Below, piece after piece: positions 7,435 to 15,501 of a stretch of 64,000 nucleotides of DNA. The DNA lies in NCBI RefSeq assembly GCF_042650885.1, contig NZ_JBHSBU010000001.1:124001-188000 (forward strand). Reading direction: 5' to 3'. Origin of the DNA: Chitinimonas_A lacunae. Lineage in GTDB: Bacteria > Pseudomonadota > Gammaproteobacteria > Burkholderiales > Chitinimonadaceae. The first letter of the stretch is position 1. Every line of letters begins with the position of its first letter. The translations under genes and the position numbers were made by a program. Below the pieces are notes generated by a model. The model made no database searches and had not been told where the DNA came from. It saw only the letters and a program-made list of their open reading frames with translations.

Positions 7435-8519
7435 TAGGCGAATTCAAATTTGAAGTGCAATCGGGAAGCAAAGAAAAAAGCAGAGGGAGGCGAAGTGCTA
7501 TAGGATGAGCTTCCGTTTTCCGCCAAGAAAATAAAAACCCATGAATTCCTACAGGCACTTCAGCCAAGCCGAACGATACCAGATAGAAAAAGGGTTGGGG
7601 GAAGGAATTTCACAAAAAGCGATTGCGGAGTTGCTGGGTAGAAGCGCGTCCTCAGTGAGCCGAGAAATCAAGCGAAACGGTGGCCAGCCAGGGTATCGAG
7701 CCGTGACAGCTCAAGAACGCAGCAGTCAAGTGAAAAGAACTGGCTCGTACATAAAAGAATCTCTGTGGCAAGACGTTGTGCTCAAGCTAAAAGAAGATTG
7801 GAGTCCTGAGCAAATCTCGGCTTCATTAGGCCGGGCCATCAGTCATGAGGCCATTTATCAGTGGATTTATGCCAATCCGGAGAATCAGCTGTGGCGCCAT
7901 CTACGCCGCCGCCAACCGCGTCGGCGTCCATGGCGACGAGGGGTGAAGCGTTGCATCCTGATGAATCGTCGAGATATTTCGAACCGCCCAGCGGTGGTGG
8001 AAAGCCGAGAACGGGTGGGTGACTGGGAAGCCGATACGGTGATTGGGGCGGGTCAAGCAGGGGCGATCTTAACGCTGACCGAGCGTAAAACAGGTTTAAT
8101 GTTGACCTATCCGCTAGCGAAGAAAACGGCCGAGGCGGTCAAGATAGGCATGATCCATTTATTGACACCGATTCGGGAGTGGGTCAAAACGATTACGAGT
8201 GACAATGGGACAGAGTTTGCGCGTCATGAACAAATTGCTGAAGCATTAGAAGCGGATTTCTTTTTTGCCAAGCCGCATTCCCCTTGGCAGAGGGGGAGCA
8301 ATGAAAACGCGAATGGTCTATTGCGCCAATATTTCCCCAAAGGATCACCCTTGGATAAAGTGCGAGAGGCCGAAGTTCACTTTGCTATGCAGCGCTTAAA
8401 TACTCGCCCGCGAAAGCGGTTTGGCTATGTGGCGCCCCTGCAACAATTCGAAAAACTGACGGGAATGACGCAAGTCCATCATTTAATTGGAATTGCACTT
8501 CGAAATTGAATTCACCCTA
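7435..8519 (+). mobile_element. IS30-family insertion sequence, apparently intact
   Basis: The element carries one transposase gene and imperfect terminal inverted repeats of about 27 bases. The left end at 7435-7461 contains GAATTCAAATTTGAAGTGC and the right end at 8492-8519 contains the reverse complement of GAATTCAATTTCGAAGTGC, each preceded by TAGG on the outside. The total length, about 1.08 kb, is normal for the family. No clean target-site duplication was recognised, which may mean that the exact ends differ by a few bases or that one flank was deleted. It lies inside a low-GC island. Confidence 0.85.
7541..8509 (+). CDS. IS30-family transposase
   Basis: The 322-residue protein has the N-terminal HTH of IS30 transposases (FSQAERYQIEKGLGEG, with ELLGRSASSVSREIKRNGG) and a DDE integrase core. 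The presumed catalytic residues are Asp in GDWEADTVIG, Asp in TSDNGTEF and Glu in SNENANGLLRQYFPKG. The length is typical and no frameshift is visible, so it may be active. The stop lies inside the right inverted repeat. Lower GC and different codon use than the surrounding genes support recent transfer. Confidence 0.95.
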   Translation: MNSYRHFSQAERYQIEKGLGEGISQKAIAELLGRSASSVSREIKRNGGQPGYRAVTAQERSSQVKRTGSYIKESLWQDVVLKLKEDWSPEQISASLGRAISHEAIYQWIYANPENQLWRHLRRRQPRRRPWRRGVKRCILMNRRDISNRPAVVESRERVGDWEADTVIGAGQAGAILTLTERKTGLMLTYPLAKKTAEAVKIGMIHLLTPIREWVKTITSDNGTEFARHEQIAEALEADFFFAKPHSPWQRGSNENANGLLRQYFPKGSPLDKVREAEVHFAMQRLNTRPRKRFGYVAPLQQFEKLTGMTQVHHLIGIALRN

Positions 8520-8788
8520 TCGTTTCTGCAATCCATCCTGGGATGGCTGGCGCTGTTTCCGAGATGGAAGGGCTGGCTATATCGATTATTTGTTTGAAGG
8601 ACCGGCATTTTTCTTAGCCTTGCTTTCAGATTGAGATGGTCCGCTTATCCATTGGACCATCCTCATCTCTTCCATATGTCAAAAAATCGGTTCTGTAGAT
8701 GAGACAATAGTTTTGTACTGGATGCTACTGCGTCGGTGCTGTTGTTGGCGTTTTCTTGGTGGGCTATCTGTTATGAAAAATTCCCTAT
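8514..8788 (+). other. Low-GC flank of the IS30 element with an unidentified gene tail
   Basis: Right of the element, the plus strand is open from the IS edge to the TGA at 8632-8634 and reads NPSWDGWRCFRDGRAGYIDY followed by LFEGPAFFLALLSD. This looks like a genuine but truncated C-terminus whose beginning was lost or lies elsewhere; I do not recognise the family. From 8635 to 8788 I see no gene. The base composition is lower in GC than the isc operon next to it, so this segment belongs to the same island as 6780-7434. Confidence 0.35.
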
Positions 8789-8827
8789 AAAAAGAGCGAG
8801 CCAGTCAGTAACTGGCTCGCTCTTTTT
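8789..8827 (-). terminator. Rho-independent terminator of the isc operon
   Basis: A 17-bp perfect stem (AAAAAGAGCGAGCCAGT paired with ACTGGCTCGCTCTTTTT) with a five-base loop lies 35 bases beyond the fdx stop codon. With A and T runs on both sides it should work in both directions, ending the isc transcript from the right and any transcript from the IS island on the left. Confidence 0.93.
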
Positions 8828-8862
8828 GGCTGAATTGCGCTGGGCTAGCCGGCCCAGGGAAT

Positions 8863-9201
8863 TTAGTGGTTTTCCGAGGCGTGGTTGATGGTGTACTTGG
8901 GCAGTTCGACCACCAGATTCTCTTCATCGACGATGGCCTGACAGGACAGGCGCGAAACGGAAGTCAGGCCCCAGGCTTTATCGAGCAGGTCGTCTTCGAG
9001 TTCATCGGGTTCGTTGAGGCTGCGGTAGCCTTCGCGCACGATCACATGGCAGGTGGTGCAGGCACAGGACTTTTCGCAGGCGTGTTCGATTTCGATGTCG
9101 TTGTCGAGCAGGGCGTCGCAGATGCTGACGCCGGCTTCGGCTTCGATCACCGCGCCTTCGGGGCACAGCTCGGGATGGGGAAGCACGATGATTTGCGGCA
9201 T
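8863..9201 (-). CDS. fdx: Isc-system [2Fe-2S] ferredoxin
   Basis: The 112-residue adrenodoxin-type ferredoxin supplies electrons during Fe-S assembly on IscU. The four cluster ligands are Cys42, Cys48, Cys51 (in HACEKSCACTTCH) and Cys87 (RLSCQAIV), the same positions as in the E. coli protein, together with the extra Cys46 conserved in this subfamily. The start ATG is at 9201. It is the last gene of the isc operon, 75 bases after hscA, and is followed by a strong terminator at 8789-8827. Confidence 0.97.
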   Translation of the reverse strand: MPQIIVLPHPELCPEGAVIEAEAGVSICDALLDNDIEIEHACEKSCACTTCHVIVREGYRSLNEPDELEDDLLDKAWGLTSVSRLSCQAIVDEENLVVELPKYTINHASENH

Positions 9202-9276
9202 GGCGGTTTTCCTCGCTCGGTGCCGTCACCCGCGATCGGGAGGGGCGGCGGCGCCGGATTGACAATGGGGCAGGGG

Positions 9277-11139
9277 CTATTCGAGTTCGCTGAGCTTGTG
9301 CCCGGTCAGACCACGGCGGACCGCCGCGTCCATGCGGCGGGCGGCGAATTCGCTGGAAGCCTGATTGAGTGCATCGGTGCGCTGGCGCAGCCGGGGGGCG
9401 TCGTCGCCGACCAGGGAGAGGCGCAGTGCCGCCACAGCTGCGTTGAGCCGGTCGCGTTCGTCCGGGCCGAGCAGATCGCCATCGCTGGCAAGGGCGCTCT
9501 CGACGGCCTGTAGCAGGCCTTGCGCCTCAACCCGGGCTTCGGCCAGATTGCGGGCACGCATATCGGCTTCGGCATTGCGCAGCGAGTCCTGCAACATCTG
9601 GGCGATTTCATCGTCACCCAGACCATAGCTCGGTTTGACTGTGATGCGCGCCTCGATGCCGGTCGATTGCTCAGCGGCGCTCACCGACAGCAAGCCATCG
9701 GCATCGACCTGGAAAGTCACCCGAATCCGGGCGGCACCGGCCACCATCGGCGGGATGCCACGCAGCTCGAAGCGGGCAAGACTGCGGCAATCGGCCACCA
9801 ACTCGCGTTCGCCCTGGACCACATGCAGCGCCATGGCGGTCTGGCCGTCCTGGTAGGTGGTGAATTCCTGGGCGCGGGCGGTCGGAATGGTGGAATTGCG
9901 TGGAATGATCTTCTCGACCAGCCCACCCATGGTTTCCAGCCCGAGCGACAGCGGAATCACATCAAGCAGCAGCCATTCGCCGTCGCCTTTATTGCCGGCC
10001 AGGGCATTGGCCTGGATGGCGGCGCCAAGCGCCACCACCCGGTCAGGATCGAGATTGGTCAGCGGATCACGGCCGAAGAATTCGGCGACGGTGGCACGCA
10101 CATGGGGCATCCGGGTCGCGCCGCCGACCAGCACGACGCCGGACACTTCCTCCCGCTCGATCTTGGCGTCGCGCAGGGCGCGTCGTACCGGGTTGAGGGT
10201 TTTCTGCACCAGTGGCGAGGTCAGAGTCTGGAAGGTAGCGGCCGACAGTTCGAGATCGAGCGTATTGCCATCATTGAGCACGGCGGTGATCCGGATCTCG
10301 GCGTGGTCGGTCAGGGCCTCCTTGGCCTCGCGCGCCCGAGTCAGCAGCAGGCGGGTGTCGTGGTCGTTGAGTTGCGACAGGCCGGCCTGCTCCAGCATCC
10401 AGCAGAAGATGCGCTGGTCGAAATCGTCGCCGCCCAGCGCCGAATCGCCCGAGGTGGCCAGGACTTCAAACACCCCACGAGTCAGTTTCAATACCGAGAC
10501 ATCAAAGGTCCCGCCACCCAGGTCGTACACCACATAGGTGCCTTCGGCGCCCTGATCGAGTCCGTAGGCGATGGCGGCGGCGGTGGGTTCGTTGAGTAGA
10601 CGCAGCACATTGAGTCCGGCCAGTTGAGCGGCATCTTTGGTGGCCTGACGCTGGGCATCGTCGAAATAGGCCGGGACAGTCACGACAGCGCCAACCAGTT
10701 CGCCACCGAGGCTTTGTTCGGCCCGATGTCTGAGTTCGCGCAGAATATCGGCCGAGACCTCGACCGGGCTCTTATCGCCAGCCACGGTGCGCAGCTTGAG
10801 CATGCCTGGGGTGTCGACAAAGCGGTAAGGGGCGGCTGCGGCGTCGGGCAGATCCTTGACGCCCCGGCCCATGAAGCGTTTGACCGAAACGATGGTATTG
10901 CGCGGATCGAGCAACTGCTGCGCCTGCGCTGGGTAGCCGACTTCGACCTGGCCGTCGCCGCCGTAGTGGACCACCGAAGGCAGCAGGGCGTGGCCATGCT
11001 GATCGGTCAGAACGGTGGCTACCCCGCTTCTTACCGTGGCCACCAGGGAATTGGTGGTGCCAAGGTCGATACCGACAGCAAGGCGATGCTGGTGCGGTTC
11101 GGTACTGAGGCCGGGTTCGGCGATTTGGAAAAGTGCCAT
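9277..11139 (-). CDS. hscA: Fe-S assembly Hsp70 chaperone HscA
   Basis: A 620-residue specialised Hsp70. The ATPase domain carries the phosphate loops GIDLGTTNSLVA (near residue 24) and YDLGGGTFDVSVL (near 200) and LVGGATRMPHV; the C-terminal half is the substrate-binding domain. HscA with HscB binds the LPPVK motif of IscU (present here at residues 99-103 of IscU) and drives cluster transfer to target proteins. It lies 66 bases downstream of hscB. Length and motifs are normal. Confidence 0.97.
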   Translation of the reverse strand: MALFQIAEPGLSTEPHQHRLAVGIDLGTTNSLVATVRSGVATVLTDQHGHALLPSVVHYGGDGQVEVGYPAQAQQLLDPRNTIVSVKRFMGRGVKDLPDAAAAPYRFVDTPGMLKLRTVAGDKSPVEVSADILRELRHRAEQSLGGELVGAVVTVPAYFDDAQRQATKDAAQLAGLNVLRLLNEPTAAAIAYGLDQGAEGTYVVYDLGGGTFDVSVLKLTRGVFEVLATSGDSALGGDDFDQRIFCWMLEQAGLSQLNDHDTRLLLTRAREAKEALTDHAEIRITAVLNDGNTLDLELSAATFQTLTSPLVQKTLNPVRRALRDAKIEREEVSGVVLVGGATRMPHVRATVAEFFGRDPLTNLDPDRVVALGAAIQANALAGNKGDGEWLLLDVIPLSLGLETMGGLVEKIIPRNSTIPTARAQEFTTYQDGQTAMALHVVQGERELVADCRSLARFELRGIPPMVAGAARIRVTFQVDADGLLSVSAAEQSTGIEARITVKPSYGLGDDEIAQMLQDSLRNAEADMRARNLAEARVEAQGLLQAVESALASDGDLLGPDERDRLNAAVAALRLSLVGDDAPRLRQRTDALNQASSEFAARRMDAAVRRGLTGHKLSELE

Positions 11140-11205
11140 GACGGTCGATTTTGTTAATCGTTATAGGAATGGGGTGGACGGTGAATGGGCGCCGTCCAGG
11201 TGCAG

Positions 11206-11739
11206 TCAGTCGAGCGCGGCCTCGATGGCGTCGCCGATTTCCTGGTCGAGACGTTCCATAAAGCGCAGTTTGCGCACAGCGAGCGCGGCACGCACCACAT
11301 CCTGCTTATCGTCGATCAGACCGGCCAACAGGCTTTCCAGCGCCTGGATCTCGGCGCGCAGCTCGCGGCCCAGTTTCTCCAGCGCGCCGACATGGCGGCT
11401 GGCGCGGGCCTCGGCGATCTGCTCGCGCCATTCCATCTGTGCCATCAGAAAGTCGGCCGGCATGGCGGTATTGGTTTCCTCGCCGGTGTCAACACCGCCC
11501 AACTGGAGCAGATAACGGGCGCGGGCCAAGGGACGCTTGAGTGCCTGGTAGGCTTCGTTGATCCGGGTGGCAGCTTGAAGATGGTGGCGCTTCTCGGCAT
11601 CGCCAAGTGCTGCGACCCGGTCGGGATGAAAGCGCGACTGCAACTCGCGGTAGCGGCGCTCCAGTTCGGCCGGGTCGAGCCGGAACTGGCGCGGCAGGCC
11701 AAACAGGGCGAAATGGTCGAGGGTGAAATCGAAACTCAT
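11206..11739 (-). CDS. hscB: Fe-S assembly J-protein co-chaperone HscB
   Basis: The 177-residue protein starts MSFDFTLDHFALFGLP, the usual HscB beginning, and contains the J-domain HPD motif at residues 38-40 (SRFHPDR). The C-terminal three-helix domain binds IscU, and the J-domain stimulates HscA. I selected the ATG at 11739, ten bases after the iscA stop, over an in-frame start at 11793 that would overlap iscA and add residues absent from the family. The ribosome binding site is weak, consistent with translational coupling to iscA. Confidence 0.95.
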   Translation of the reverse strand: MSFDFTLDHFALFGLPRQFRLDPAELERRYRELQSRFHPDRVAALGDAEKRHHLQAATRINEAYQALKRPLARARYLLQLGGVDTGEETNTAMPADFLMAQMEWREQIAEARASRHVGALEKLGRELRAEIQALESLLAGLIDDKQDVVRAALAVRKLRFMERLDQEIGDAIEAALD

Positions 11740-11749
11740 GGCGCCGGGC

Positions 11750-12073
11750 TCAGGTATTGAAGCTCTCGCCGCAGCCACACTCGTTCTTGACATTGGGGTT
11801 GTTGAACTTGAAGCCTTCGTTCAGCCCTTCGCGCACGAAATCGAGTTCGGTGCCGTCGATATAGGGCAGGCTCCTGGCGTCGGTAAAGATCTTGACGCCA
11901 TGGCTTTCGAATACCAGGTCGTCGGCCGCTGCATCATCGACGAATTCGAGCTTGTAGGCCATGCCAGAGCAGCCCGAGGTCCGCACGGCCAGCCGTACAC
12001 CCACGCCTTTGCCGCGTTTGTTCAGGTAGTTGCTGACATGGCGGGCGGCTTTTTCGGTCAGGGTCAGTGCCAT
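11750..12073 (-). CDS. iscA: A-type Fe-S carrier IscA
   Basis: A 107-residue A-type carrier with the three conserved cysteines: Cys35 (TSGCSGMAY) and Cys99/Cys101 (ECGCGESF). IscA receives clusters from IscU/HscA and passes them to apo-enzymes, in particular 4Fe-4S proteins. It lies between iscU (gap 56 bases, with an AGGAGAT ribosome binding site before the start) and hscB. The length matches the family exactly. Confidence 0.97.
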   Translation of the reverse strand: MALTLTEKAARHVSNYLNKRGKGVGVRLAVRTSGCSGMAYKLEFVDDAAADDLVFESHGVKIFTDARSLPYIDGTELDFVREGLNEGFKFNNPNVKNECGCGESFNT

Positions 12074-12129
12074 CGATCAAATCTCCTGTTGCAAGGCAGA
12101 AGACCGCCGCGCGCGGCGGCGGTCCGGAC

Positions 12130-12516
12130 TCAGGCGGTACCGTGCTTGGCCTTGTAGTCGGCCACGGCAGCCTTGATCGCATCCTCGGCCAGGATCGAAC
12201 AGTGGATCTTGACCGGCGGCAGCGCCAGTTCCTCGGCTATCTGGTTGTTACGGATCGCCAGCGCCTGATCGAGCGTCTTGCCCTTGACCCATTCCGTTAC
12301 CAGCGAGCTCGACGCAATGGCCGAACCACAGCCATAGGTCTTGAAACGGGCATCCTCGATCACGCCGTCCTGATTGACCTTGATCTGCAATTTCATCACA
12401 TCGCCACAGGCCGGGGCACCAACCATACCCGTCCCGACCGACTCGTCACCCTTGTCGAAAGAACCCACATTGCGCGGGTTCTCGTAATGATCGATCACTT
12501 TTTCGCTATAAGCCAT
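12130..12516 (-). CDS. iscU: Fe-S cluster scaffold protein IscU
   Basis: The 128-residue scaffold on which IscS-derived sulfur and iron are combined. Cluster ligands are Cys37 (with Asp39), Cys63 and Cys106, and the HscA recognition motif LPPVK is at 99-103; numbering is the same as in E. coli. I chose the ATG at 12516, which has AAGGAG upstream and gives the normal MAYSEKVIDHYENPRNVG beginning, rather than an in-frame start seven codons earlier. It lies 63 bases downstream of iscS in the operon. Confidence 0.98.
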   Translation of the reverse strand: MAYSEKVIDHYENPRNVGSFDKGDESVGTGMVGAPACGDVMKLQIKVNQDGVIEDARFKTYGCGSAIASSSLVTEWVKGKTLDQALAIRNNQIAEELALPPVKIHCSILAEDAIKAAVADYKAKHGTA

Positions 12517-12579
12517 GATAGGTACTCCTTGCTGCACGGCGGCTCGGGTGCCGCCGTTCCAATCCGACGAATCGGCCGT

Positions 12580-13788
12580 TTAGTGCGCGGCCCACTGGAC
12601 GCTGTCGAGGTCGACGCCGTCCTTGTACATTTCCCACAGCGGCGACAGCTCGCGCAGCTTGCCGATCTTGTCGTGGATCAGCCGGATCGCATAGTCGATC
12701 TCTTCGACCGTGGTAAAGCGGCCGATGGTGAAGCGGATCGACGAATGCGCCAGCTCGTCGCTGCGGCCGAGCGCGCGCAGCACATAGGAGGGCTCAAGAC
12801 TGGCCGAGGTGCAGGCCGAGCCTGACGATACCGCCAGATCCTTGAGCGCCATGATCAGCGATTCGCCTTCGACGAAGTTGAAGCTGACATTGAGGTTGTG
12901 CGGAACCCGCTGCTCCAGATCGCCGTTGAGGTGGACCTCCTCGATATCGAGCAGACCCTGCCACAGCCGGTCGCGTAGCATGCGGATACGTTCGAGTTCG
13001 CTGGCCATTTCCTCGCGGGCGATCCGGTAGGCTTCGCCCATGCCGACGATCTGGTGCGGTGCCAGCGTGCCCGAGCGCATGCCGCGCTCATGGCCGCCGC
13101 CGTGCATCTGTGCTTCAAGCCGCACACGCGGCTTGCGGCGGACGTAGAGCGCGCCGATGCCCTTGGGGCCATAGGTCTTGTGGGCCGACAGGCTCATCAG
13201 ATCGACCTTGAGATTGGCCAGATCGATGGCGACCTTGCCAGTGGCCTGGGCCGCATCGACATGGAACAGGATGCCCCGGGCACGGCACAGCTCGCCAATG
13301 GCGGCGATCGGTTGGATCACGCCGATTTCGTTATTGACATACATCACCGAGACCAGAACGGTATCGGGGCGGATGGCCGCTTCGAGCTGGGCCATATCGA
13401 CCAGGCCATCGGCTCGCGGGTTGAGGTAGGTCACCTCGAAACCTTCGCGTTCGAGTTCCCGCATGGTATCGAGCACGGCCTTGTGCTCGGTCTTCATGGT
13501 GATCAGATGCTTGCCACGGTCTTGATAGAAATGGGCCGCGCCCTTGATGGCCAGGTTGTTGGACTCGGTGGCACCCGATGTCCAGACGATCTCTTTGGGA
13601 TCGCAATTGAGCAGCGCCGCGACCTGTTCGCGCGCTTTCTCGATGGCCGCTTCGGCTTCCCAACCAAAGCTATGGGAGCGGCTGGCCGGATTGCCGAAAT
13701 GTTCGGTCAGCCAGGGAATCATTTTTTCCGCGACGCGCGGGTCGACCGGCGTGGTCGCCGAGTAGTCGAGGTAGATCGGCAGTTTCAT
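12580..13788 (-). CDS. iscS: Cysteine desulfurase IscS
   Basis: A 402-residue PLP-dependent enzyme that removes sulfur from cysteine and delivers it to IscU and to tRNA and cofactor thiolation. The PLP lysine is in SLSAHKTYGPKG (about 204) and the persulfide cysteine in SSGSACTSASLEPS (about 326). MKLPIYLDYSATTPVDPRV and the C-terminal SPLWEM segment are typical of bacterial IscS rather than NifS or SufS. The start is supported by GGAG upstream. It sits second in the operon, 34 bases after iscR. The adjacent cysE would supply its cysteine. Confidence 0.98.
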   Translation of the reverse strand: MKLPIYLDYSATTPVDPRVAEKMIPWLTEHFGNPASRSHSFGWEAEAAIEKAREQVAALLNCDPKEIVWTSGATESNNLAIKGAAHFYQDRGKHLITMKTEHKAVLDTMRELEREGFEVTYLNPRADGLVDMAQLEAAIRPDTVLVSVMYVNNEIGVIQPIAAIGELCRARGILFHVDAAQATGKVAIDLANLKVDLMSLSAHKTYGPKGIGALYVRRKPRVRLEAQMHGGGHERGMRSGTLAPHQIVGMGEAYRIAREEMASELERIRMLRDRLWQGLLDIEEVHLNGDLEQRVPHNLNVSFNFVEGESLIMALKDLAVSSGSACTSASLEPSYVLRALGRSDELAHSSIRFTIGRFTTVEEIDYAIRLIHDKIGKLRELSPLWEMYKDGVDLDSVQWAAH

Positions 13789-13822
13789 TTCGTCTGCTCC
13801 AAGCGGTGCGTATCGTTACCCA

Positions 13823-14299
13823 TTAAAACCGCGCCTCGGGCTCCTGCGCGGATTTTCGTCGGTCGTGCAGAACAGCGGCTTCGCTGTTGCACTTGGCCTG
13901 TTGCTTCTCGATCAGCTGCGCCAGCGTGACGCCGGCGAGGTAGTCATAGATCGTGCGATTGAGATCTGCCCATAAATCGTGCGTCATGCAGCGCTTGTCT
14001 TCGAGACAGTTTTCTTTGCCCCCGCACTGGGTGGCGTCGAGCGGCTCGTCGACCGCCATGATGATGTGTGCCACCGAGATTTGATCTACCGGTCGGGCTA
14101 GGCAGTAACCACCACCGGGTCCGCGCACGCTGTCGACCAGTTGGTTGCGCCGCAGCTTGCCGAATAATTGTTCAAGGTAGGACAGCGAAATACGCTGGCG
14201 CTCCGAGATGCCGGCCAGCGTGACCGGACCGGCCGCCTCACGCAATGCCAGGTCCAGCATTGCCGTTACTGCAAAACGGCCTTTGGTGGTCAGGCGCAT
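13823..14299 (-). CDS. iscR: Rrf2-family Fe-S regulator IscR
   Basis: A 158-residue Rrf2-type winged-helix repressor that holds a [2Fe-2S] cluster and represses its own isc operon when clusters are plentiful. Ligands Cys92, Cys98, Cys104 and His107 (QCGGKENC and DKRCMTH) are at the same positions as in E. coli. The N-terminal HTH is MRLTTKGRFAVTAMLDLAL to about residue 60. A good match to a type 1 IscR box overlaps the promoter at 14356-14388, so autoregulation is expected. The C-terminal tail (after about 140) is variable. Confidence 0.97.
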   Translation of the reverse strand: MRLTTKGRFAVTAMLDLALREAAGPVTLAGISERQRISLSYLEQLFGKLRRNQLVDSVRGPGGGYCLARPVDQISVAHIIMAVDEPLDATQCGGKENCLEDKRCMTHDLWADLNRTIYDYLAGVTLAQLIEKQQAKCNSEAAVLHDRRKSAQEPEARF

Positions 14300-14355
14300 G
14301 GCTTACTTCCTATAACGGCGTATGGCCGCGACAGCGTTGGTACAGAACGGGCCGA

Positions 14356-14388
14356 AGCATAAAATACCCGATAAAAATAGTCAACCTT
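14356..14388 (-). promoter_or_regulatory. iscR promoter with overlapping type 1 IscR-binding site
   Basis: On the minus strand, -35 TTGACT (14379-14384) and -10 TATGCT (14356-14361) are separated by 17 bases, 57 bases before the iscR start. A 25-base stretch covering 14364-14388 agrees at about 20 positions with the published type 1 IscR consensus (GACT in the left half, TC..GTAT in the right half) and overlaps the -35, as in E. coli. Repression by holo-IscR is therefore likely. The site also lies just beyond the stop of cysE. Confidence 0.8.
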
Positions 14389-14401
14389 TTACCCTACTAA
14401 T

Positions 14402-15154
14402 TTAGTCAACAATTTTGTTCAGATAGTTCGGGTCGAATTTATCGGCGGTGGCGCGCTCTTCCGTGCAGTCGACGCCGAGTCGTTCGAGCTGCTTGATGAT
14501 GATATCGATGCGCTGATCGATATTGGCGCTATGGTCGATCAGGCCGTGGATGGCCTGCACCATCGGGTCGTTCATATCGCTGGAGATGGCATAGGCCGAA
14601 AAGCCCATCCGCGAGGCCGACTCCTCGCGCAGGCGGGCGCGGTCGTCGGTGACGATCCGGGCCGGAATGCCAACGGCGGTGGCACCGGGCGGCACATCCT
14701 TGACCACCACGGCATTGGAGCCGACCTTGGCGCCGTCGTGGACGGTGATCGGGCCGAGGATCTTGGCGCCGGCGCCGACGATCACGCCACGGCCGAGGGT
14801 CGGATGGCGCTTGCCTTTATTCCACGAGGTACCGCCCAGGGTGACGCCATGGTAGAGCGTGCAGTCGTCGCCGATCACGGCGGTTTCGCCGACCACGATG
14901 CCCATGCCGTGGTCGATGAAAACCCGGCGGCCGATGGTGGCGCCGGGGTGAATCTCGATGCCGGTCAGCCAACGCGCCAGATGCGAGACAAAGCGCGCCG
15001 CCCAGCGCAGATGGTGCCGGTGCAGCCAGAAGGCGAGCTGGTGGAAGGTCAGGGCATGCAGTCCCGGGTAACAGGTCAGGACCTCCCAAGTCGAGCGGGC
15101 GGCGGGGTCGCGGTCGAAGACGACGGCGATATTTTCACGTAGGCGCGCGAACAT
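14402..15154 (-). CDS. cysE: Serine O-acetyltransferase CysE
   Basis: The 250-residue enzyme makes O-acetylserine from serine and acetyl-CoA, the first committed step of cysteine synthesis. The N-terminal helical part is followed by the left-handed beta-helix (about 65-180) with hexapeptide repeats, the catalytic region HPGATIGRRVFIDHGMG, and the active-site loop GTSWNKGKRHPTLG. The C-terminus ends in a long tail with NIDQRIDIIIKQLERLG. I chose the ATG at 15154 because it gives MFARLREN, the family start; the longer frame reads into non-coding leader. Its position next to iscR links cysteine supply to IscS. Confidence 0.95.
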   Translation of the reverse strand: MFARLRENIAVVFDRDPAARSTWEVLTCYPGLHALTFHQLAFWLHRHHLRWAARFVSHLARWLTGIEIHPGATIGRRVFIDHGMGIVVGETAVIGDDCTLYHGVTLGGTSWNKGKRHPTLGRGVIVGAGAKILGPITVHDGAKVGSNAVVVKDVPPGATAVGIPARIVTDDRARLREESASRMGFSAYAISSDMNDPMVQAIHGLIDHSANIDQRIDIIIKQLERLGVDCTEERATADKFDPNYLNKIVD

Positions 15155-15501
15155 GGAGGACTTTCTGCTGCGGGGAAGCGGAAATAAAGTCGAGCATTTT
15201 ACTTGGTTATTGCGGCGCGCAAAAGCCGGCGCGCGCGCCGAGGTGGCGCAAAAAAAGCGGGGACGGTCAATGTCCCCGCGCAGGCAACCTACCTCTGGGT
15301 GGTTCGGGTTTCGCCCGAACGGGCGAGACGCGAACCGCCATGGTAGACAGGCGTTATTGCCGCTGTCACCTGATTTTTTTATATGAATCGTCCTGCTGCA
15401 CAGCGCTGCCATGCAAAAACGCCGCCTTCAGCAAAGAATCACTATTTCTAAAGATACGTGCGACCCTGTCTGGCACCAGCTTTGCCGGAATTTTTCCAGG
15501 T
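15155..15501 (-). other. Long structured leader upstream of cysE; possible attenuator or sRNA
   Basis: The 347-base gap ahead of cysE contains two strong RNA structures on the cysE-sense strand: a nested hairpin at 15301-15336 (outer GGTTCG/CGAACC, inner TCGCCC/GGGCGA with a GAAC loop) and, 22 bases later, an intrinsic terminator at 15250-15279. The terminator ends about 95 bases before the cysE start codon, so a transcript entering from upstream would be cut before cysE. This is compatible with a regulated leader, a free-standing small RNA of roughly 100 bases, or simply the terminator of the DUF4442 gene. I do not recognise a known riboswitch. Confidence 0.45.
15250..15279 (-). terminator. 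Intrinsic terminator between the DUF4442 gene and cysE
   Basis: Minus-strand stem GCGGGGAC/GTCCCCGC with a seven-base loop followed by seven T residues. It is 222 bases beyond the stop of the upstream DUF4442 gene and about 95 bases before cysE, too far from the former for a typical 3' end, hence the suggestion of a leader or small RNA. Confidence 0.85.
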
